Origin: JBBQIY01 sp964618405
Lineage (GTDB): Bacteria > Verrucomicrobiota > Kiritimatiellia > RFP12 > UBA3636
Direction: 5' to 3'
NCBI GenBank assembly: GCA_964618405.1
Contig: CAZUAY010000077.1
Span: forward strand, 1-14,602
Length of the DNA stretch: 14,602 nt
In this document: piece by piece, positions 8,315-14,602 of the stretch
Numbering within the stretch: the first letter of the stretch is position 1
Layout: every line of letters starts with the position of its first letter
Program-made: the position numbers and the translations under genes
The notes under the pieces: generated by a model
What the model was told of the DNA's origin: nothing
The model's database searches: none
What the model saw: only the letters and a program-made list of their open reading frames with translations

Positions 8315-8372
8315 AGGCATCTTGCCTGTGCACATACACCTTTGCTACGTCAAACAGGCAAGCCCGCCTGTT
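8315..8372. repeat. CTTGCCTGT / ACAGGCAAG inverted repeat
   Basis: AGGCA-TCT-TGCCT (8315-8327) and AACAGGC-AAGCCC-GCCTGTT (8353-8372) are each hairpins. Together they also form a 9-base inverted pair, CTTGCCTGT and ACAGGCAAG. The sequence resembles dispersed noncoding repeats of PVC-type genomes; that resemblance is from memory. Confidence 0.5.
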
Positions 8373-8388
8373 CTCATACAACAACGTC

Positions 8389-8416
8389 AATGTAATCTCG
8401 CCCAAAAGATTACATT
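8389..8416. repeat. Palindrome copy A (AATGTAATCT / AGATTACATT)
   Basis: Perfect 10-base arms AATGTAATCT and AGATTACATT flank an 8-base centre, CGCCCAAA. It shares the TGTAATCT/AGATTACA outer arms with copy D but lacks the inner TTGAA. Confidence 0.65.
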
Positions 8417-8461
8417 CGCATCAGGCTGGGGGGTGGACGACCATCTGCTCATCCGCTTATT

Positions 8462-8491
8462 ATAATCTTGAACGGTTTTGTTCAAGATTAT
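8462..8491. repeat. Palindrome copy B (ATAATCTTGAAC / GTTCAAGATTAT)
   Basis: Perfect 12-base arms flank a 6-base centre, GGTTTT. An outer pair, CATCCGC (8450-8456) and GCGGATG (8493-8499), could extend the stem. No T-tract follows, so it is not a typical terminator. Confidence 0.7.
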
Positions 8492-8569
8492 GGCGGATGC
8501 TCCAGTGCTGTTGTGAACTGAAAAGCCGAAATGACCCCATGCCGTAACCGACAAATGAATTCTAGTGCC

Positions 8570-8595
8570 ATAATCTAGCGAACTTGTTCAAGATT
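8570..8595. repeat. Degenerate palindrome copy C
   Basis: The order is ATAATCT, AGC, GAAC, TT, GTTC, AAGATT. The right half GTTCAAGATT is identical to that of copy B, while the left half is altered. It reads as a decayed or weak member of the same family, centred 63 bases from copy D. Confidence 0.45.
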
Positions 8596-8631
8596 TGAAT
8601 CGATTCTGACAAACCATTTTTGGATGATTTT

Positions 8632-8663
8632 ATGTAATCTTGAAGATTTCTTCAAGATTACAT
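8632..8663. repeat. Palindrome copy D (ATGTAATCTTGAA / TTCAAGATTACAT)
   Basis: Perfect 13-base arms flank a 6-base centre, GATTTC. It has the same geometry as copy B and is the member nearest the NifA-like gene, ending 115 bases before its start. It may be an operator or an RNA hairpin. Confidence 0.7.
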
Positions 8664-8778
8664 TATCAGGAGGGCGGTACTTCATGCCTCGCGTTAAGCG
8701 TTAAGTTATAGCCTGGGAGTCAGAATACGCATTGATTTTAATCGGTGAGTCATGATAAATTATGAACAGGAGCTCACA

Positions 8779-10314
8779 ATGGATCGCAAATCATCACTCG
8801 AAATCCGAGTCATTAAGGAAATCAGCACCGCCATCGTTCATGAGCGCGATGCTAAGAAGCTCTTGGAGAAGGTTCTTACCGTGTTGCATCGCGAGATGGG
8901 AATGTTGCGCGGTACTTTCACGATCCGGCAAGAGGACACGCTTGCAATAGAGGCGTCTCAGGGGTTGGGAGACGATGGCAAGCTGCGTGGGAAATACCGC
9001 GTAGGCGAGGGTATAACCGGTCATGTTGCAAAAACGGGCAGTCCTGAAATCATCCAAGATATCAGCAAAGACAAAAGGTTTCTCAATAAAACCGGAGCCC
9101 GTGGCGGCAAGGAGCGCGTCGCGTTCATCTGCGTCCCGATTTTTCGTCTCGATGAGGTGATTGGTACCCTGAGCATTGACCGGGCGATCGATGCTGAGAC
9201 CGATTTGGAGCGCGATGCCGCGCTGTTGGAGATTGTAGGCAACATCACGGCGGATGCGATGTGCGTGTGCCTCAGCGATCAAGAGGAGCGGGAATCTCTA
9301 CTGAAAGAGAATCAGAAGCTGCGCGACATGTTGACTTCCGACCACGGAGAGCTGGTGGGAAACTGCAGAGCGATGCAGCAAATATATGCTCAAGTTCAGC
9401 AGGTGGCACCCTCTGATGCGACGGTTCTCATCCGGGGGGCGACAGGCACAGGCAAGGAGCTCATCGCTCGGGCGATTGTCAATCTGTCGCCGAGGAAGAA
9501 CAAGCCGTTTGTCACACTCAACTGCGCCGCCTTACCTGAAGCACTCGTGGAAAGTGAGTTGTTCGGACACGAAAAAGGATCCTTCACGGGTGCCGCCACC
9601 AGACGGATCGGGCGAGCCGAGTCCGCAGACGGAGGAACCCTATTTCTCGACGAAATCGGCGATATGACGCTTCAGACGCAGGTCAAGCTCTTGCGTTTCA
9701 TACAGGAACGGACGTTCAGCCGAGTCGGTAGCAACGAAGAACTGCATTCTAATGTGAGGTTTCTTGCCGCCACCAGCATGAATCTCGAGGACATGATGAG
9801 ACGGAAACTGTTCCGGGAAGATCTCTATTATCGGTTGAATATTTTCCTGATCGTGATGCCCGACCTCGCCAAGCGCAGGAGCGATATTATCCTCCTCGCC
9901 GAGCATTTCATCGAAAAAATGAATCTGAAGTACGACAAGAAGGTCGTGCGTCTGTCGACGCCGGCCATCAACATGCTGATGGAATATCATTGGCCTGGTA
10001 ATGTCCGCGAGCTCGAGAACTGCATCGAGCGAGCCGTGCTCACCGCCACGGACGACTGCATCCACGCGTACAATCTTCCGCAGTCGCTGCAGACGGGCAA
10101 AGAAACCGATAGTAACTTGACGAGTCCCGAGGGCGACGTTTCGATGGACGTCTTGGTGGCCAGCTACGAACGTGAATTGCTAGTCGAGGCGCTGAAGCGC
10201 AACAACGGCAACATGTCTGCGACGGGCCGCGAGCTTGGCATTTCTCCACGTATGATGCACTACCGGATCAATAAGTTCGGGATTACTACGGAATGGTACG
10301 TGCTTAAAAGCTAA
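8779..10314 (+). CDS. NifA-like sigma-54-dependent transcriptional activator (GAF, AAA+, Fis HTH)
   Basis: This enhancer-binding protein uses ATP hydrolysis to open sigma-54 RNA polymerase promoters. The start at 8779 (511 residues) is chosen because AGGAG at 8768-8772 lies 6 bases upstream; an ATG at 8752 lacks one. An N-terminal GAF domain spans about 15-165 and there is no receiver domain, so it is NifA-like rather than NtrC-like. The AAA+ domain shows Walker A GATGTGKE (220-227, where GESGTGKE is usual), the sigma-54 contact loop as GSFTGA (267-272, for GAFTGA) and Walker B GGTLFLDEIGD near 286-296. The C-terminal Fis-type helix-turn-helix is at about 475-502, with ELGISPRMMHYRI. Family knowledge says NifA GAF domains can sense 2-oxoglutarate. 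The locus suggests control of glnN and gltBD; no nif gene is present here. The exact target is inferred. Confidence 0.9.
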   Translation: MDRKSSLEIRVIKEISTAIVHERDAKKLLEKVLTVLHREMGMLRGTFTIRQEDTLAIEASQGLGDDGKLRGKYRVGEGITGHVAKTGSPEIIQDISKDKRFLNKTGARGGKERVAFICVPIFRLDEVIGTLSIDRAIDAETDLERDAALLEIVGNITADAMCVCLSDQEERESLLKENQKLRDMLTSDHGELVGNCRAMQQIYAQVQQVAPSDATVLIRGATGTGKELIARAIVNLSPRKNKPFVTLNCAALPEALVESELFGHEKGSFTGAATRRIGRAESADGGTLFLDEIGDMTLQTQVKLLRFIQERTFSRVGSNEELHSNVRFLAATSMNLEDMMRRKLFREDLYYRLNIFLIVMPDLAKRRSDIILLAEHFIEKMNLKYDKKVVRLSTPAINMLMEYHWPGNVRELENCIERAVLTATDDCIHAYNLPQSLQTGKETDSNLTSPEGDVSMDVLVASYERELLVEALKRNNGNMSATGRELGISPRMMHYRINKFGITTEWYVLKS

Positions 10315-10355
10315 GAGAAAACAAGCGCTAAAGTAGCTGTCAGGTTTTACCCGCA

Positions 10356-10383
10356 ACTCGCTACTCGCCACTCACTACTCACT
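10356..10383. repeat. Heptamer tandem repeat (ACTCGCT/ACTCACT)
   Basis: Four consecutive 7-base units are present: ACTCGCT, ACTCGCC, ACTCACT, ACTCACT. It is a short microsatellite-like array downstream of the activator gene, not coding. Confidence 0.7.
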
Positions 10384-10553
10384 ACTTCTGTAAGCGAGCG
10401 GTCATTCATTTGGACATTGAACGAAAGCGTTCAACAGAACCTCGCCGCATTTGCCGCACTTCATGACTTCTACATCGGGAACAAAGAAGGTTATCTGCGT
10501 GTCTGTGATGACGGATCGATAGTTCGCGTCGAGGTGATGAAAGGGAATCTAAA

Positions 10554-10579
10554 GGCATGGGCGAATGCAACGCCCTGCC
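10554..10579 (-). terminator. Possible terminator of the minus-strand operon
   Basis: On the minus strand, 4 bases after the TAG at 10584-10586, GGCAGGGCG pairs with CGCCCATGCC across a 7-base loop, with one bulged base. TTTAGATTCCCTTT follows. The stem is strong but the U-tract is interrupted, so the call is tentative. Confidence 0.4.
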
Positions 10580-10583
10580 ACGG

Positions 10584-12470
10584 CTATGAGTCATTGGGTT
10601 CGCAGCGGAAGAGCTTGCACATCTCCTCCGCGTTCTGCCTTCTGTTGAAGTCCAGAAGCGGCACGTCGGTTCTGTAGCAGCCGACGGGGGTTTCGACCTC
10701 AAGCGCCCCGGAGGGACTGCGGCGAAACTCGCAAAACACGAAAAGGCTCGACATGAGGTCGATTCGTTCCATTGCCAGCAAAATCCCCTCGTGAGGTTCG
10801 AGATCGTCTGGATCCTGAATGGAGTAAGGAAAGGCCAGCGCGTAGAAGCGCAGCGCGGCATCGTCCGCGATTCTGCGCTGTGCTTCGCCCAGACTTCTCG
10901 CGAGGGATTCACGAAGGAATTCTTCGGCGATGGTTGAACCGTCCTTCTGACAGATCGCAAGAACATGGAACGCCTCTCCTGCATGAATCCGCAACATGGC
11001 TCGATCCCGCAGGGCGAGAATCTCTTCAACCTGACGCCCCTCCTTGAAGAGCGGCTTCCAGGCCGGAGGAGCCGAGCTCCGCTGCCGCTTGCGGGCCTTG
11101 TACCGCTTGGCGTCGACTTCCAGCATTTCGTCGGCATCGGCATAACGTCGCTCCGTGAGAAACGCGCCCGATTCCGCCAAGGTGATGAAAGGCAGTAGCT
11201 GAGCTCTCACGGTCTCGGGATCGATGGAGTCGTGATGGGTGAATTCAAGCTGGGAGACGGCGTGGCGCTCCGCCAACTTGCGTTTCACCGCGTCGCCCGT
11301 CATGCGCTTGGCTAGCCCCTCCTCGCCTCCCCAGCCTTGCAGACTCTGGAAATGCTCCGCTCCATGATACTCGATGGCAAGCCGCAAATGCGGAATGTAC
11401 AGGTAGTGCTCCTGCCCGAAAAGTTCGGGTCCACGGTAATGATGTAGGACCTGCGCATAGTCGAAAAGCGAAGTCACGATCCGAAAAAGTTCGCTTTCCG
11501 CAGGCCATTTCTCCCGGGCCATCGGCATGCCGAGATAGTCGCGCAAGGCGATTTCGGCGTCTTTCTCAATGCTTTTGTAATTTCCAATGAAAGCGTATCG
11601 CTCGAGATGCTCCTTCTCGACCCGGTTCTCGAATATCTTGAGGTAAGGCTTCCACAACTGCTGAAACGGCGTGTAGTAGTTGCTGCTTCCGCGATCGAAT
11701 CTCGGCGTTCGCTTGTTGCAGAGGCAGCACAGGTTGTCGAGCATCGCGAGATCGGGACGCGACTTGTGGGGTTCGTAGGTTCCATCGAAACAGCGACAGG
11801 TGTAGAAGCGCCCCGTTCGTCGGTCGATCCACATCACTGGCGACAGGGACTCCGCGATTTCTTGAAGCAAAAGACGTCCTCGCGGAATCGAAGCGGAAAC
11901 TTCGCGGACAATGCGCCGTATGCGCCTATAGTCGAAGTACACCCCGAGGAGCGCCAGAAACGGCGTCCGCCTGGGGTTGCTTCCGTTTGGATGGGCGATG
12001 CCGCTCAACCGGAACGCCCCACTCAGATCGAAGCTGGCCTCTGTGATGGTCTCGGTCCTGAAGGCAAAACTGCCGACCGAAAAATTCCGGAGCTTTCTGA
12101 AAGGCAAGAGAGATGCCCGGTGAGGAGGCCGTCGATCGGCGCCGTAGATGTAATTGAGCGAGGGGAGCGAATAGTCCTCGAATTCATAGCCGAGGCAGAA
12201 GCGAGAGTCCAAAACATGCCGAGTCCGGTACCGCTTCGAGAAATGCTGGATGGGGGCGATGTCGTGAACGACGATGTCTCGCTTGGAGTTGAGTTCGACG
12301 GGCTTGTCGTCGACCACGGGAACGCCGTTCGCGGCCAATGCCGCAAACAACGCCTTGCCCAGGCACTTACGCAGATCGGAGAAGAAGGTAGAGTCCGTGT
12401 CCGGCGGCATGGCCAGTGCCTCGGCGAAGGCGTTGCGTATCAGATCATCCGGTATGACGATATTGTGCAT
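10584..12470 (-). CDS. Protein with Vsr/DUF559-like nuclease-fold motif block and Cys-rich cluster
   Basis: This is a 628-residue cytoplasmic protein of unassigned function; no signal peptide or membrane helix is seen. Residues about 345-415 resemble the PD-(D/E)XK-type block of Vsr/DUF559-like hypothetical proteins: YLYIPHLRLAIEYHGAEHF (356-374), then GGEE (381-384) and DAVKRKLAE (393-401). In that family the first strand usually reads LDIYIP. Here the Asp position is Tyr356, while E367 and the KRK patch (396-398) remain, so catalysis is doubtful. Upstream, C225, C227, C248, C249 and C251 could form a zinc site. The N-terminal 200 and C-terminal 200 residues are not recognised. It starts 18 bases after the ORF6N stop without a clear ribosome-binding site, so it probably depends on readthrough from upstream. 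The operon context suggests a role in nucleic-acid defence; that is inference. Confidence 0.8.
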   Translation of the reverse strand: MHNIVIPDDLIRNAFAEALAMPPDTDSTFFSDLRKCLGKALFAALAANGVPVVDDKPVELNSKRDIVVHDIAPIQHFSKRYRTRHVLDSRFCLGYEFEDYSLPSLNYIYGADRRPPHRASLLPFRKLRNFSVGSFAFRTETITEASFDLSGAFRLSGIAHPNGSNPRRTPFLALLGVYFDYRRIRRIVREVSASIPRGRLLLQEIAESLSPVMWIDRRTGRFYTCRCFDGTYEPHKSRPDLAMLDNLCCLCNKRTPRFDRGSSNYYTPFQQLWKPYLKIFENRVEKEHLERYAFIGNYKSIEKDAEIALRDYLGMPMAREKWPAESELFRIVTSLFDYAQVLHHYRGPELFGQEHYLYIPHLRLAIEYHGAEHFQSLQGWGGEEGLAKRMTGDAVKRKLAERHAVSQLEFTHHDSIDPETVRAQLLPFITLAESGAFLTERRYADADEMLEVDAKRYKARKRQRSSAPPAWKPLFKEGRQVEEILALRDRAMLRIHAGEAFHVLAICQKDGSTIAEEFLRESLARSLGEAQRRIADDAALRFYALAFPYSIQDPDDLEPHEGILLAMERIDLMSSLFVFCEFRRSPSGALEVETPVGCYRTDVPLLDFNRRQNAEEMCKLFRCEPNDS

Positions 12471-12487
12471 GCTGTTGAACTCGATTT

Positions 12488-13054
12488 TTAATGACGCTTG
12501 CCTGTGGCAGACCGTTTTGCCTTGTAGCCAGCTCCGGGGTCGTTGACGTTAAAGCCGATCTGCTTGCGTTTGGGCTCGGGCGCGGCCATGAGTTCGTTCA
12601 AAGCGTCGAAGACGATGCGGAACTGTCCATCGTATTTCGCCTCAAGTTCAGCCAGTTTCTTTGCGAGCTGGGCATGGCTGTCGAGCATCTGACGCAGTTT
12701 GACGAAGGTGCGCATGATGGCGATGTTCACATCGATGGCGCGTTTGCTGTTCAGGACGGTGGAGAGCATGGCCACGCCTTGCTCGGTGAAGGCCATGGGG
12801 GCATGGCGTAGCCCCATTTTGTCGGAATTGGAGGTCACAAACTGTGATCTCCAATTTATAAACTCCTTTCCGGTCAGAACAAACATGAAGTCGTCAGGGA
12901 AGCGGTCGACATTGCGGCGGACAGCCTGCTTAAGTACCCGTGTCTCCACACCGTACAACGCGGCAAGGTCTCGGTCGAGCATGACTTTGAGCCCGCGTAT
13001 CATGTAAATGGACTGCTCGATTCGCTCAACGGGAATAATAGGCTCTTTGTTCAT
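12488..13054 (-). CDS. ORF6N domain-containing protein
   Basis: This 188-residue protein has an N-terminal ORF6N domain (about 6-120): VERIEQSIYMIRGLKVMLDR, then DLAALYGVETRVLKQAVRRN, DDFMFVLT and MAFTEQGVAMLSTVLNS. ORF6N is a KilA-N-related, probably DNA-binding domain common in phages and next to restriction systems. Residues 120-155 look helical and may form a coiled coil. The basic tail ends KAKRSATGKRH. AAAGGAG lies 5 bases before the ATG. The ATG overlaps the TGA of the upstream methyltransferase as ATGA, so the two are probably translationally coupled. Function within the operon is unknown; regulation or target binding are possibilities. Confidence 0.9.
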   Translation of the reverse strand: MNKEPIIPVERIEQSIYMIRGLKVMLDRDLAALYGVETRVLKQAVRRNVDRFPDDFMFVLTGKEFINWRSQFVTSNSDKMGLRHAPMAFTEQGVAMLSTVLNSKRAIDVNIAIMRTFVKLRQMLDSHAQLAKKLAELEAKYDGQFRIVFDALNELMAAPEPKRKQIGFNVNDPGAGYKAKRSATGKRH

Positions 13055-14602
13055 GCTTCTCCTTTCTTGTTATAACTCTCATCCAACTGCGGTTGCAGCG
13101 CGAGAAGCGCGGCGAGGCGGCGGGCGGTTTCGGTGACGTAGCGGACTTCGTCAATAGTGAGGCTGCGTCCGAGGAGTGGCTTTTCACGATACGACAACCA
13201 TTTCTTGATGACCTGATAACCGCCTATTGTGTAGTCCCAAACAGCGGTCGGCACGTTGCGCCAGCAGCAATGCTCGTTCAAATAGATGTCAAGAGCTCCA
13301 GCCACCGTCTCCACTCTGCCACGTCCCGGCATCGTCACACCGCCTTTGCCCGCATGACCCCACCCTGCCGTCAGTTCCAAATCGCCCGCATCGGGGTTGA
13401 CCGATTTACCATCCATGCGCGTGAATACGGCGATTGTTTTGAGGTCTTCGCGGATACTGCCCGATGAGACACCCAGCACGGGCGTCTCCGTGTCGAGCAA
13501 CGCCGCCACCTGTCGCCCTAGTTCCGCCGAATGGAGCAAGGCTTCCTTCGTCGTAGGCAACGGAATACGCGGCCAGTCCTGACGAAGGGCTCCTGCGTTT
13601 TCCGTGCGGTAGGCGGGCGCGTGCAAAACGGCCAACGCATGATAGAAAAGGTCTTCGGGCGTGGTCTCCAGATCGGATAGATAGGCAGTTGCTTTCTCAC
13701 TCAAGTTTGAACGTTTCCCTGCGGATTCAAGGAGCAATTCACTATCGGTGTTAAGATAGAGAGGAAACATGCCAACGTTGGACTCAACGATGTGGTGATC
13801 TGCCAGTAGTGTCGAAAACTGAGGCTGGTAAAAGGATTCTTTGCGATTACGTTGTCCAGAACTAAGCCAACAATTGCCACTAAAAACATGCGTGTAGTAC
13901 TCGCTGCGTTTTTCATCGAGAAGCTTTGTTTCTGGTTCCCAATAAAGCCAACGCACATCGAAGGGCCGGTAGCAGTAGCGCACGATGTTGTCTGGAAGAA
14001 ATCCGCGTCTGCGGAGAATGTCACGGACAGGTTCTCCCTTGAAGCGTGCAGTGTCTTCCATGACTCCGGCGTTGATTTGGCGCATTTCTGAATGGGAGAT
14101 TGCCGAATCGAAGTAGTCGTTTAATCGTGCCAAAAGCCGCTCGCGGTCGATGTCTACGAGGAAGTCGTCGCGGCTTGTCTTGACGCCAGGAAACGATTTT
14201 GGGAAAAGTGTAGGCAGCGTGGGCCAGCCGACATAACCGGTTGCAACTTGCCCAGGCATAAAGGGAAATCCCAGTTCTGCTACGGGGGAGAGGTTTTGAT
14301 AGTCGCCCGTGTTTGCAAGCAGGTCGGTGCGTTTAGTCTTGCCCCAGAAGTGGCGGAAGCGGATGGTAGAAGCGGCGTCCTCGCCGCTTGCGCACGAGGC
14401 GCGGCGAGACGCCGCGTCTACATCGCCGCTTCCCGAAGACACGCGGCGAGACGCCGCGTCTACTTTGATGCTTTCCGAAGACACGCGGCGAGACGCCGCG
14501 TCCACATCAGACACGCGGCGAGACGCCGCGTCTACATCGCCGCTTCCCGAAGACACGCTGCGAGACGCCGCGTCTACTTTGACGAGCAGGGTGATCGCCG
14601 TG
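13051..14602 (-). CDS. Type ISP-like restriction-modification methyltransferase, C-terminal part (partial)
   Basis: The reading frame is open to the window edge, so the N-terminal part lies beyond 14602. The GTG at 14556 falls inside a repeat array and is unlikely to be the real start. The visible part begins TAITLLVK, which fits the AITxLV strand near the end of the methylase fold in type ISP enzymes. A repeat-encoded insert follows (about 14577-14367), then IRFRHFWGKTKRTDLL. The rest matches the C-terminal specificity region of type ISP/LlaBIII-like proteins as I know it: KTSRDDFLVDIDRERLLARL, GFLPDNIVRYCYRPFDVRWL, YWEPETKLLDEKR and, near the end, WDYTIGGYQVIKKWLSYREK. The family modifies adenine and, in full-length members, also cleaves DNA. 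No frameshift is seen after the insert. It is the first visible gene of the minus-strand operon. Confidence 0.85.
   Translation of the reverse strand, partial: TAITLLVKVDAASRSVSSGSGDVDAASRRVSDVDAASRRVSSESIKVDAASRRVSSGSGDVDAASRRASCASGEDAASTIRFRHFWGKTKRTDLLANTGDYQNLSPVAELGFPFMPGQVATGYVGWPTLPTLFPKSFPGVKTSRDDFLVDIDRERLLARLNDYFDSAISHSEMRQINAGVMEDTARFKGEPVRDILRRRGFLPDNIVRYCYRPFDVRWLYWEPETKLLDEKRSEYYTHVFSGNCWLSSGQRNRKESFYQPQFSTLLADHHIVESNVGMFPLYLNTDSELLLESAGKRSNLSEKATAYLSDLETTPEDLFYHALAVLHAPAYRTENAGALRQDWPRIPLPTTKEALLHSAELGRQVAALLDTETPVLGVSSGSIREDLKTIAVFTRMDGKSVNPDAGDLELTAGWGHAGKGGVTMPGRGRVETVAGALDIYLNEHCCWRNVPTAVWDYTIGGYQVIKKWLSYREKPLLGRSLTIDEVRYVTETARRLAALLALQPQLDESYNKKGEA
14367..14577. repeat. 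In-frame array of GC-rich hairpin repeats (VDAASRR units)
   Basis: The core ACGCGGCG-AGA-CGCCGCGT, with perfect 8-base arms and a 3-base loop, occurs at 14441-14459, 14483-14501 and 14513-14531. Slightly altered copies are at 14399-14417 and 14555-14573. An inverted, decayed copy is at 14371-14388 (AGCGGCG-TCCT-CGCCGCT). Successive direct copies are 42, 30, 42 and 42 bases apart, all multiples of three. On the minus strand each reads VDAASRR plus a 3-7 residue linker such as VSSGSGD. Confidence 0.9.

Larger units (their letters stand above)
8108..8778. other. Long noncoding stretch rich in inverted repeats
   Basis: These 671 bases between gltD and the NifA-like gene contain no convincing gene; the open frames are short and match nothing I recognise. 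They hold GCGTTATGTTGCG repeats (8194-8280), GCCTGTT/AACAGGC hairpins (8315-8372), and four copies of an AT-rich palindrome family (8389-8663), each listed separately. A tandem GCGTTAA-GCGTTAA is at 8691-8704. No clear sigma-54 or strong sigma-70 promoter for the downstream gene was found, and no U-tract terminator after gltD. Confidence 0.75.
10315..10583. other. Intergenic region between convergent genes
   Basis: This 269-base gap separates the plus-strand activator from the minus-strand operon. It holds a heptamer tandem repeat (10356-10383) and a hairpin (10554-10579). A plus-strand TTG-start frame (10417-10677) and a 20-codon minus-strand frame with a CxxC pair (10402-10464) exist, but neither has support. 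Confidence 0.6.

Noticed and set aside
8450..8499. Rho-independent terminator for gltBD at palindrome B
   Set aside because: The stem is AT-rich and not followed by a T-tract, and it is over 340 bases past the gltD stop.
8555..8572. Sigma-54-like TGGCAC on the minus strand
   Set aside because: The -12 position reads TTCA without the essential GC, and no minus-strand gene follows.
10402..10464. Minus-strand 20-codon frame with CGKCGEVL and CPNE
   Set aside because: It resembles a broken zinc ribbon but is too short, with only two paired cysteines and no ribosome-binding site. It may be a gene remnant.
10417..10677. Plus-strand 86-residue open frame
   Set aside because: It has a TTG start without a ribosome-binding site, overlaps the 3' end of the 628-residue gene on the other strand, and has no recognisable domain.
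11607..12491. 294-residue plus-strand frame antisense to the 628-residue gene
   Set aside because: Its composition is that of a shadow frame in GC-rich coding DNA, with no domain, and it lies wholly opposite a better-supported gene.
14399..14573. CRISPR-like array
   Set aside because: The intervals between cores are only 11-23 bases and mostly repeat each other, and the whole array is in frame with the methyltransferase.

Overview
The window looks like part of an uncultured, moderately GC-rich bacterium. The 100-base run of N inside gltD shows it comes from a scaffolded draft assembly, plausibly a metagenome-assembled genome. A type III glutamine synthetase, a NifA-like sigma-54 activator, a type ISP-like methyltransferase and dispersed short hairpin repeats that translate as VDAASRR together suggest the PVC group (Kiritimatiellota, Lentisphaerota or Verrucomicrobiota). 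That placement is an inference from gene content and repeat style.

Bases 1-10314 form an ammonium-assimilation locus. glnN (minus strand) and gltB-gltD (plus strand) diverge from a 247-base regulatory region. Each direction carries a readable sigma-54 (-24/-12) promoter. Between the promoters lie two TTACA-N5-TGTAA palindromes exactly 32 bases apart, the second overlapping a TGT-N10-ACA element of the NifA-site type. After gltD comes a 671-base noncoding stretch rich in inverted repeats, then a GAF/AAA+/Fis-type enhancer-binding protein of NifA architecture. The simplest reading is a self-contained GS-GOGAT module: glutamine synthetase III makes glutamine, GltBD turns glutamine plus 2-oxoglutarate into glutamate, and the linked activator with sigma-54 RNA polymerase drives both divergent promoters. 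No nif gene is visible here.

Bases 10406-14602 hold a minus-strand accessory operon. In transcription order it encodes the C-terminal part of a type ISP-like restriction-modification methyltransferase (entering from beyond base 14602), an ORF6N-domain protein translationally coupled to it by an ATGA overlap, and a 628-residue protein with a Vsr/DUF559-like PD-(D/E)XK-type motif block and a Cys-rich cluster. A hairpin just after the last stop codon may end the transcript. This resembles a defence-type operon. The methyltransferase gene carries an in-frame array of a GC-rich hairpin repeat, which adds about five VDAASRR units to the protein.

Points most worth a second look: the divergent sigma-54 control region with its ordered palindromes; the NifA-like regulator placed with glnN/gltBD; the family of AATCTTGAA/TTCAAGATT inverted repeats upstream of that regulator; the repeat array inside the methyltransferase; and the three-gene accessory operon with a nuclease-like protein whose expected first acidic residue is replaced.
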